From: an uncultured Ruminococcus sp.
GTDB lineage: Bacteria > Bacillota > Clostridia > Oscillospirales > Acutalibacteraceae
Assembly: GCA_902762335.1 (NCBI GenBank)
Contig: CACWNZ010000003.1
Span: 1-17,271 of the forward strand
DNA length: 17,271 nucleotides
Reading direction: 5' to 3'
Both the position numbers and the translations under genes were made by a program. Position 1 is the first letter of the stretch. Every line of letters begins with the position of its first letter. The notes under the pieces were generated by a model. The model made no database searches and was not told the origin of the DNA. It saw nothing but the letters and a program-made list of their open reading frames with translations. Of the stretch, positions 6,405-16,600 are shown in pieces.

Positions 6405-7274
6405 ATGGCTTGTATAATCGGCGTAAGATTCAGAGAGGTAGGAAAAATATATTACTTTGACCCCGACGGGCAGGAGCTTGAAAAGGGCGAGCACGTAATA
6501 GTAGAAACGAGCCGCGGCGTTGAATGCGGCGAGGTAGCTATGGCAAACAGGAGCATTCCCGACGAGGAGATCAGCTATCCCCTTAAGAAGATGATGAGAA
6601 GGGCAACCGAGGAGGATCTTAAGCGGGTCAGCGACAACAAGGAAAAGGAAGCAAAGGCGTTTGATATATGCGTCAAAAAGATACGCGAGCACAAGCTCAA
6701 CATGAAGCTTATAAACGTGGAATACACCTTTGACAACAACAAGATCCTCTTTTATTTTACCGCGGACGGCAGAGTCGATTTCCGCGAGCTGGTAAAGGAT
6801 CTTGCCTACGTTTTCCGCACGAGGATTGAACTGCGCCAGATAGGCGTAAGGGACGAGGCAAAGATGCTCGGCGGTCTGGGTATTTGCGGGCGACCCTTCT
6901 GCTGCAAGACCTTTTTGGGCGATTTTCAGCCCGTTTCGATCAAAATGGCAAAGGAACAGGGTATGTCGCTGAATCCCGTAAAGATCTCCGGCACCTGCGG
7001 CAGACTTATGTGCTGTCTGAAATACGAGCAGGAGGCATATACCGACCTTCTCAGGCGCACACCTAAGACGGGCGCTATAGTAAACACCCCCGACGGCAAG
7101 GGTACGGTAGTAGACGTGAACCTTATTACGGGCATTCTCAGCGTTACGCTGCAGAAATCCCCCGGCGCTGCGCCGAGGACCTACAAGGCAGCCGACGTCA
7201 CTCTGATAAAGGACGGTCAGATAAGAGTTGACAAGGCGGAGATGGAAAGGCTGAAAAAGCTTGAAAAGAACTGA
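6405..7274 (+). CDS. ricT: PSP1-domain protein RicT (YaaT), Fe-S RNA-maturation factor subunit
   Basis: Predicted 289-residue cytosolic protein of the PSP1 family. In Bacillus subtilis RicT (YaaT) forms a complex with RicA and RicF that carries [4Fe-4S] clusters and promotes RNase Y-dependent processing of transcripts, affecting sporulation, competence and biofilm genes. The N-terminus MACIIGVRFREVGKIYYFDP and the PSP1 core are typical. Six conserved cysteines occur in two matching motifs: C161, C166, C167 (CGRPFCC) and C198, C203, C204 (CGRLMCC), the expected cluster-binding set. A strong AGGAGG lies 5 nt before the ATG. The gene is translated directly after holB and followed by a strong terminator. 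Whether ricA and ricF homologues exist in this genome cannot be seen here. Confidence 0.93.
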   Translation: MACIIGVRFREVGKIYYFDPDGQELEKGEHVIVETSRGVECGEVAMANRSIPDEEISYPLKKMMRRATEEDLKRVSDNKEKEAKAFDICVKKIREHKLNMKLINVEYTFDNNKILFYFTADGRVDFRELVKDLAYVFRTRIELRQIGVRDEAKMLGGLGICGRPFCCKTFLGDFQPVSIKMAKEQGMSLNPVKISGTCGRLMCCLKYEQEAYTDLLRRTPKTGAIVNTPDGKGTVVDVNLITGILSVTLQKSPGAAPRTYKAADVTLIKDGQIRVDKAEMERLKKLEKN

Positions 7275-7306
7275 CTTCTCTGCCCCGCTGCGCGAAAAAA
7301 ACGAAT

Positions 7307-7368
7307 AATGAAGCACGACTGCCGCACGGGATCTATCATTCCCGCTGCGGCAGTCGTTTCATTTTTTT
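7307..7368 (+). terminator. Rho-independent terminator after ricT
   Basis: A long stem pairs ACGACTGCCGC (from 7315) plus CGGGA with TCCCG plus GCGGCAGTCGT (to 7357), with one bulge. It extends outward through AATGAA/TTCATT and is followed by seven T residues at 7362-7368. The A-run at 7294-7300 could let it work on the minus strand too, but no minus-strand gene ends here. Confidence 0.85.
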
Positions 7369-7395
7369 ACCATGCGGGTATGTTCCCTGCGGCGG

Positions 7396-7424
7396 TTGAC
7401 AGCGCGTGGAAAAAATGTTATATA
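7396..7424 (+). promoter_or_regulatory. Promoter of the giant adhesin gene
   Basis: A consensus TTGACA (7396-7401) is followed after 17 nt by TATATA (7419-7424) in a long AT run; shifted -10 variants such as TATATT at 7421 are possible. The leader would be about 80 nt. No operator or riboswitch-like structure is apparent. Confidence 0.65.
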
Positions 7425-7513
7425 TTATATATAATAGGGTATTTATATCCAAAATTATTCTAAAAGAGAACTAAAGCAAAGGGATAGATCAGACGGCTGA
7501 AAGGATGAGCGAT

Positions 7514-7621
7514 ATGACAGGGGTCAGACGGATCAGGCTATACAGGATGACCGCATTTATCACGAGTATTATGCTGATACTCGGCTGCTTTGCGCCGCTT
7601 TACGGAACAAGGGCGGGCGCG
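7514..7621 (+). other. Signal peptide of the adhesin
   Basis: Residues 1-36: arginine-rich start (R5, R6, R8, R11), hydrophobic core 12-30, and AGA/Q as a probable signal peptidase I site. ILGC at 22-25 superficially resembles a lipobox, but the C-terminal sorting signal makes wall anchoring more likely than lipidation. Confidence 0.75.
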
Positions 7622-10600
7622 CAGGGCGAGAACGTCGGTGTCAGCATAACGACCTTCAAGGTAAGTCCCGTGAGCGGAATGTATTATTACTACGATGAAA
7701 ACGACGAGATCTGCTACGAGTGGAGCCCGTACGCCTCAAACCCGGGTCACAGGTTCCTTTACAGGCTCGTTTATTCCTTCTCGGGCAGCGGCAGCATAGA
7801 TACGGGAGGGGTACGCTTTACGCTGCCGAGAAGCATTATTGACGACAGGAACGGTGATACGGGCGACAAGCCTGTACTTACCGTGCCTAAGCTTTCTCAG
7901 GCGGGAGCAGCCAACGAATACGGGTATGAGCTTACCGACGAAAACATCGTTATATCAAACGTCAGACCCGTTTCTGCGGCAGGCACTGGCTATATCGAGG
8001 TAGCCTATGAGATGACGAAAAGCAGCTTCAGCTATATTGACGGTACGCTGACCTCCCCCGTGAATTCGCAGCTTTCGATAAGCCGAAATGACGATACCGT
8101 TTCCGCTGAGAGCACCTGCGCTCCCGTCAGAATAGACACCTTTGCAAAGGTGAGCTATTCAAGAACGCCCGACCCCGAAAAATTCTATGAGAGCTGGCAG
8201 AGCAGCTGGGGACAAAAGCCCGAGGGTGCCGATGATTATTATTTTATCGAATGGCTTACGGTGTCCTACGTCAATGCGACCCAGCCGTACGATCTTACCC
8301 TGCGCCCCTATCTTTCTACGGGTCCGAATACCGTAACAAGCGCCGACGATTACCAAATAGCAGGCTATATGCTTGACGGAAATGACACCTATTCAAATAT
8401 AAACGGCTATCTCGGTCTTACAAAAACGGGCTACAGATATGACCGCGTCCTGACAAAGCATAAAAAGTCTACCTTTGAGCCGCTTGAGCAGTACAGGCTG
8501 TATAATAATGCGGTGATTACCATACACCCCGACGACGGCATCGACGGGAACCGGTATTACTCAAGCGAGGGCTGTTATATTTACGATACTCCCGTTTTTG
8601 TAAAGCCATTCGGAAATTGGAACTCGTGGCTTTACGGAAACACCTCGTGGGCTCAGCATTTCGGAACGGCGTGGGACGTCGCTGACCGCCGTCTTGAGGA
8701 GCTCAAGAACGGCACGATAGACTATATCAACGGCGACCTTAAATACTGCCTATATACCGTAGGTATGCCATACCCGAGAACTCTTGAGGAAAATGCCGAC
8801 GAACAGGACTATGAGAACTACGGCAAGGCAAAGGTAAACTACCGGATAACTGACGACACTTTCTATTATCTTGACGAGATAACCACGAGCAACGAGGAGA
8901 TAACCATACCCGAGGGTACCGAGCCGATAGGCGGGGACGATTACGAAATAGAAAGCGTTTCCTTCAGGACAAAGATAAACGACGCAAGATTTGACGAGCG
9001 CACCCTGCGCTTTGTTATGATAAACGGCACCTATAACGAGGACGATATACTGTACTTTGACCTTGAATTCAACGACAGCGGCGAATGGGTGGAGAACGCC
9101 GCCTCGTGGAATCTCTGCACCAACGAATATACTGCCGACGAAAGGTACGTCAAGAGCATAAGAAAGGGCAGGATCTTCTTTGCGCCCGGCTGCACAGGAT
9201 ACAGGGTACGCACGTCGAACGCCCATTATAAGACGGCAATAGAGCTTATCCCCTACTGCAAGCTCAAAGGCTCGGAAAGGATACTTGAGCTTACGGGAGA
9301 TCGTGACAAGGCGTGGCTCACCAATACCGCCAAGACCGTTATTACGGACAAGAACGGCGATGAGATCTTCAGCAAGGATATCATAGCCCGAGATTACATC
9401 ATCGGCTATATCAAGACGGTCGATCTTGACAAGACCATAACGGGCATAAGCAACAGCACGGTGAATAAATGGGCGACACTTTATTGGAAGGCGAGCCTTT
9501 CCGAGAGCTTCGTCACCCCTGACGGACTGCAGTACGTTCAGCAGGACGGCGGCACTTTCTACGATCTTCTGCCCTTAGGCTGCGAGCCTGATCTCGGCAC
9601 GCTTTCGGTCAAGGCGAACGGCAGCGTGCTCAGCGCCTCGGACTACGAGGTCTATGCAGAAAGAAACTACAGGGACACGGGGCGCACCCTGCTCAGGATA
9701 AATATAAAGGACAGCTTCAACGAAGCGGTAGTCACCTATTCCACCGTATACACCTGGAACAGTATGATAGACTACGGCACCCTGCTGCTCAATTCCATAG
9801 CCTATCAGACGGGCAACGACTCCATATCCGAGGGTATGCCCGACAACGGCGGCGAGATAACCGAGCATGATCTGATGAAGCACCTTGACCTCTCCTCCGA
9901 GGGCGACAGGTTCCGCTATACCGAGCACAGCGCAAGCGTAGACGTTCCTCTTGCGGCTTCGCTGGGACTTACCAAATCCGTAATGTCACAGGGCGACGTT
10001 GCCTATCTTCCCGAGACCTCGGTAGAGCAGGACGGAAGCTACAGCTACAGTCTGAGATTCGCCTCCTCGTTTGAGAGCAGCTCAAAGGATATAATCTTCT
10101 ACGACAGCCTTGAAAACTATTCCGACGACGAAAGGCACAGCGACTTCAGAGGAACTCTCCTGAGCGTTGACGTCAGTCAGCCCGAACAGAAGGGCGCCGC
10201 GCCCGTGATCTATTACTCGTCTGCCGAGGGGCTCGACCTTTCGGAGCAGAAGGGGCTCGATACCGAATACGAGGGCGAAAGACTGTGGAAGACCGCAGAG
10301 GAATTCGGTGATATTTCGGCGGCAAGGGCGGTAGCGATAGATCTTTCCAAAACCGCCGACGGAGAGGACTTCGTTCTCAAGCCCTCAAGCTCAGCGGTGG
10401 TGATACTCAACATGAAGGCGCCCTCCTCAGACGAGAGCACAAGCGACGACCCCTGCGCCTACAACAGTGTATATTTATCAAATACCGTACTTAAGGACGA
10501 TGATCCCGATGATGATGAGCCGGGCGTGAACGTCAGCCAAAGCTATATCAGCCATCAATACACTACGGTGCATTACCGCATTCGTTCGGATATAGACCTG

Positions 10601-13600
10601 CTCAAGACCGACAGCTCCGACAGCTCTGTTTTAATAAAGGGCGCGGAATTCACGCTGAGCGGCGTTTCGGACTACGGCACGAGCGTTGAGCAGACGCTTG
10701 CGACCGACAAAAACGGAACGTTGAGCTTCAGGGATATAGAAAAGGGAAGCTATACTCTCACCGAAACGGCGACACCCGATGATTATTTCGGACTTACAAG
10801 GTCGATAAGCGTAACGGTGAACGCCGACGGCACAATATCCTATAACGGCGAGACCGTCGATAAGGGCGAATACTATAATATAACCAACGACCCGAGGATA
10901 CACTGCGACGTCGTTCTTGCAAAGAGGGACCTTGTTACCAACAAATACGTGAGCAGGGCTAAATTCGAGCTTTCCGGCACGTCGGACTACGGCAACGACG
11001 TAAGCTTATACGCGGTATCGCAGAACGGCAGATTACAGTTCAGCAACGTCGAAAAGGGTACCTATACGCTCACCGAGGTGGAAGCTCCCGACGGGTATAT
11101 CCCCTCACGCACGGTATTGAAGGTACAGGTGGCGGACACCTCTTCGGCTGTTATAAGCATAGATACGACTGTCGGCGAGCCGGACGAGGATCTGCTTTCG
11201 GTAAACAGCAGCGGTCTGTATTCGATATATAACGAGCCCTATCATTCCTTTACCCTTTATAAAGAGGGACTTTCCTTCGGTATGCCCATTGAGGGCGCGG
11301 TTTTCTCACTCAAGGGCATCTCCGACTACGGCACCGAGGTCAGCATGACGAAAACGACACGCTCCAACGGTGAGTTACAATTCAGCGGACTTGAGCCCGG
11401 CACCTATATACTTAAGGAGACCGAGGCGCCCGACGATTACGTTATGGATTCGACGGAAAGAGCCGTTACCATAGACAAGCTCGGCAATACCTCTATCAGC
11501 GGTCTTGAAAAGGACGAATACGGCGCTTTCGTCGTTACCAACAAGGAGAACACCACCGTTACCATAATCAAAAAATGGGTCGGCGGCAGTGCGGACGACA
11601 GATATGAGGACGGCGGACAGGGCGGCTCGGGCTCGGATACACCCGCAGGTCAGGGCTCGTCCTCCGACAGAAGAAACACCGCAGGCGCGCCCGACGGAAC
11701 AAAGGGCGGCAATGAAGACGATAACAGGACCCCGAAGCTGCCCGACATAGTGATAAGCTCCGATATACCCGTTCCCTACGCCGTGTTCGGCGGCGGCAAC
11801 GAGCTGTCCGTACTCTCTACGGTCAAGCCTCTTGCAAATATACGCAGCTTTGCCCCCTTCGACGGCTCCGATGAAGAATTCGCCGCATATATAGACAGCG
11901 GCGCGGCGGTAAGGATAGACGACTATTCCACGGCATATAAGATATACGCTTACTTTGACAGCGAAACCGGCGCTGTTTATTGGTGGAGCGACGCAAGAAG
12001 GGTCTATCTCTCGGACGACTCTCACTACCTGTGGTATCAGCTTACAAACTGTGCCACTATAGACGTCAGCGGCATAGATACCTCTAACGTCACGGATATG
12101 AGCAGGATGTTCAAGGACTGCAGGGCGGTCACGACCCTTGACCTGACAGGCTTCAATACCTCCCGCGTCACCAATATGCTCGATATGTTCTATAACTGCT
12201 ATGAGCTGACTAACGTGGATATGAGCAGCTTCAACACCTCAAAAGTCCTCAACATGGGCAGAATGTTCGCGGAGTGCCACTCTATCACCGAAATAGACAT
12301 ATCCAACTTTGATACCTCCAGGGCAACTGCGACCAATGCAATGTTCGCGCGCTGCTACGCCCTTGAGAGCATGGATCTTTCAATGCTTGACCTTTCAAAG
12401 ACCCTCTCGATAAAGCAGATGTTCATGCAGGACTCAAAGCTGAAAAGCGTAAATATGAGCGGCATACACTTTGACGCGGTATATTCTGCTCCCCAGGCGT
12501 TCAGAGGCTGTTCGGTGCTTGAGGAGATAGACTTTACCGATACCGTCTTTTCGGAGCTTACGGATATAAGCTATATGTTCTATCAGTGCTACGAGCTGAA
12601 GTCGCTGGACCTGAGAGGCTTTGACACGAGCGGCGTAACGACTATGAAGGGGCTTTTCACTCAATGCGAAAAGCTATCTTCGCTGGATATATCAAGCTTC
12701 GATACCTCAAGCTGCACGGATATGTACTGTATGTTCTATCTCTGCAAATCGCTTGAGTCTCTGGACGTATCCAACTTTGATACGTCGGCGGTAAAAAACA
12801 TGGGCGCTATGTTCCGCGAGATGACAAAGCTGAAGTCTCTTGACCTGAGAAATTTTGACACAAGGAGCTGTACCCTCATGGACGGTATGTTCTACGAGGA
12901 TCCCGCCCTTGAAACTCTGAATATCACAAGCTTCGACACCTCCGCAGTTGAGAGAATGAACCACATGTTCTATAAATGCTCAAGTCTGGGGGAGCTTGAC
13001 GTGTCAAGCTTTGACACCTCAATAGCTTATGATATGTACGTAATGTTCTATAACTGTTCAAGTCTTACGGAGCTTGATCTGAGAAGCTTCTATACGCCGA
13101 AGGCAACAAACCTCCAGAGCATGATGAGCGGCTGTACACAGCTTGAAACCGTCCTTTTCGGTGATTTTGACGCTTCCTCATGTACTAATTTTTCAAATAT
13201 GTTCTTTAACTGCACGTCTCTTGCAGAGGTCGAGTTAAGCTCTTTCCGCACGAAGAGCGCGCAGAATATCATGCAGATGTTCTGCTACTGCCGCAGTCTG
13301 CGCGAGCTTGACATGACGGGCTTTGTTCTTACCAATGTTACGGATTCCCGCAATATGTTCTGGGGCTGCTCAATGCTCGACACGATCTACGTTTCGGAGC
13401 AGTGGGACGCCTCCGGTATCACAAGTTCGGGCGATATGTTCAACGGCTGCACCTCGATAGAGGGCAGCTTCGGAACGACATATGATTCAGCCCACAAGGA
13501 CAAGAGCTACGCAAGACCCGACGGCGAGGAGGAAAAGGGCTATCTCACCCTCTCGGACGTAACGCAGCCCGAATCCCCGCCCGTGAGGAACTCTGCCGTA

Positions 13601-16600
13601 TTCGGATATTCGGGTACGGAGGAGGAGCCGCTCTCCGTTCTCGACAGGGTGTGTGACCTCACGGAGATAAAGTCCTTTGCTAAGTATGACGGCGACGAGA
13701 GCTTCGTTGAGCAGCTTATAGAAAGCGGCGATGCCGCAGAGATAGACAACGGCGCCGAGGGCTATCCGCATATTTACGGCTGGCTCGATAACGGAACTCT
13801 GTATTGGTGGAGCAAGGCAAAGAACGTATATCTCGAAAACAGCTCGCGCTGTCTGTTCAGAGGTCTTACGGACTGCACCTCTATCGACCTCACCGATATC
13901 AGATCGGAACGCCTTACGGACATGAGCTATATGTTCGAGAACTGTCATGCGCTTACGGATATAGACTTTACAAAGCTGTACGCCTCAGCGGTCACCACAA
14001 TGAAGGCGATGTTCAGAGGCTGCTCGTCCTTTACGAGCTTCGACCTCTACTTCACGCCCGCCGCCCTGCTGGATACGAGCAGTATGTTCGAGGGCTGCAG
14101 CAGCGCCGAGTCTATAATCTACAAGCAGAAGATGAGCACCGTTCTGAACGCCAGCGCAATGTATAAGGACTGCACCGCCCTTAAGAGCGTAAACAAATAC
14201 GTTTTTTCAAGCACCGCCTGCACCGACATGAGCTATCTGTTCTACGGGTGCAAAAATCTTCAGTCTCTTTCGGATCTTAATTTCACCACCGACAACGTGA
14301 CTGATATGAGCTATATGTTCTGCGGCTGCGAGAGCCTTACGGGCATTAATATGAGAAGCTTCCATACGGACAAGGTAACGAGCATGAAGGCCATGTTCAA
14401 GGACTGCAAAAGCATGACGGGCTTTCTGATAAGCGGCTTTGACGTAAGCAGCGTTACCGATATATCGGAAATGTTCAGCGGCTGCAGCGCTCTCGAGCAG
14501 CTGGATATGAGCAGCTTCAGACCCGCTGAGGCTACGGATATGAGCGGTACCTTCAGCGGCTGTATCAGCCTTAAGACGATCTACGCAAAGCAGGACGTAT
14601 GGACCACTGAAAAGCTTGAACGCTCGGAGGGTATGTTTGCGGACTGCGTAGTGCTGAAGGGCGGCTTCGGAACGGAGTTCGACAGTGAAGCGACCGACGG
14701 CGCCATGGCCTGTATCGACAGCGAAACTCAGCAGGGCTATCTTACCGAAAAGACCGCCGCTCATACAAGCGTCACCTATCACGTAACGGACGACAACTGC
14801 GAGGTAAACACCGATGACGAGGACACCTGGGTATTCACCTTTACGGGCATAGATCCGGGTACGCCCTTCTACGTCTGGGAGGACGACGAATACGGGGACT
14901 ATTCGAGCAGCAGTCCGAGAGAAAATTATATTCAGCTTCACGACAACACCGCGGTTATAATAAACACCAAAAACGGCGAGGAGCCCGAAGACCCGGAATA
15001 CGGCGCGCTTAAGATATCAAAGGTCGTTCAGGGTGATAACATTCCCGCAGACGAGCTTGACAGGAGCTTTACCTTCGGCATTGAGCTTTTTGACGGGAAC
15101 GGCGAGCCCCTGAGCGGTGCGGCAATATACGGCGGCACCGCCTTCAACAACGGCAGAGCCACTGTAAAGCTCAAAGGCGGGGCATCTGTCCGCATAAGCG
15201 GCATACCCGCAGGCTGCGGATACAGGATAAGCGAGACCGCAGCAGACGGCTGGGAGAGCGCCTCCGAAAATGCAGAGGGCGTTATTGAAGCCGATTCCGT
15301 TGCCGAGGCGGTATTTACGAACACTTGGACAAAGGAAGAGGAGCAGAAGGTATCGTTTACTCTCAAAAAGATAGTCGAGGGCAATAGCGAGCAGAACGAT
15401 GAGCAGTACAGCTTCAGCATTTCTCTGACAGGGCTCAGACCCGGTGCGGTCTACGCTCTTTCCGACGGAACGACCTTTACCGCCGACACTCTCGGCAAGG
15501 CTTTCGTTACCGTAATGCTCTCCGACAAGCAGAGCGTGACGGTCATGGATATACCCGCAGGCTCGGGCTACAGAGTTACCGAGGCGGCGGGAGACTATAC
15601 CTCCGCATACAGCATTACCGACGGCAGCGGCTTGGGCAGGATAAGACAGAGCAACGACTTCGTGACACTTAAGCAGCGTTCTCTCGGCACGGCGCAGGAG
15701 ACCGCCGACGAGGGCGAGGATATACTTATAACCTTTACCAACACCATAGACGCAAGGCAGGATATTTCCGTGAGCAAGACCGTTATCAACGCTGCTCCCG
15801 ACAGCAGTGAGACGTTCTCGTTCATCATGGAAATAACGGGGCTTTCTCAGAACGAAACGGTCTATGCTGACGGGCTCGGCGCCTACCGCGCGGACTCCTC
15901 GGGCAGACTTACTGCGGAATTCCTGCTGAGAGACGGCGAAACTGCCGTGTTCCGTGATGTACCCGCAGGCGCATATTACACGGTCACCGAGACTGCCAAC
16001 AGCTACACGGCATCGTTCACTGTCGAGGACAGAAACGGCGGTACGAAAATAGCGGAGCTATACAAGCAAAACGCAGCCGCCGATACCGCGCTCAGCACGT
16101 CCGAGGAAACGGTCAACGAGGGCGAGGATATTCTTATAACCTTTACCAACCGCAAGGAGCAGCGTGACCTGAGCATATCCAAGCTCGTTGACATGAGCGA
16201 CGGAGCTGTCCCCTATTCCTCCTACAGCAAGCTGAAATTCGCATTTACCGTGCATTTAAGCGCGCTTGTTGCCGACAGAAGCTACAGCATGGTCTACACC
16301 TCTATCAGCTCTACGGGCGTATTGAGGACCGAGAGCTTTACCGCCGACAGCGACGGCAAAGCAGATATAGAGCTTACACTCACTCACGGGCAGATATGCA
16401 CGATAAAGGATCTTGACGTAGGCACGGAATACCTGGTGACCGAGCGCGGCTATCAGGGTTATCTAAGCTCTTACGCGATCAGCTCAAGTGAGAACGCCGT
16501 GATAGCAAGTCCGACAGGCGCGGCAGAAGCGCCCGGCACGGAGCTTTCTACGGCGCATGAGATCATAGACGGCAGCGAGTACGACACGAGGATAGTTTTC

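Noticed and set aside
6366..7316. Minus-strand open frame of about 316 residues opposite ricT
   Set aside because: Antisense to a gene with conserved Cys motifs and a strong ribosome-binding site; the encoded peptide has no recognisable feature.
7505..7513. Upstream ATG (MSD...) as the adhesin start
   Set aside because: It overlaps the AAAGGA ribosome-binding site, which is correctly spaced for the ATG at 7514 instead.
7437..7513. Adhesin leader as a riboswitch
   Set aside because: Only about 75 nt and without evident paired stems or a terminator/antiterminator arrangement.
7577..7588. ILGC in the adhesin signal peptide considered as a lipobox
   Set aside because: A full signal peptidase I site follows, and the protein has an LPXAG sorting signal, so dual anchoring is unlikely.
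11375..12025. Minus-strand open frame of about 216 residues within the adhesin gene
   Set aside because: Antisense to the SpaA3/linker/header region, low-quality composition, no promoter or ribosome-binding site.
12074..14650. Regular 78-bp periodicity considered as a CRISPR or tandem DNA repeat
   Set aside because: The periodicity is of codons in a 26-residue protein repeat; DNA copies are strongly divergent and in frame, with no spacer/repeat pattern.
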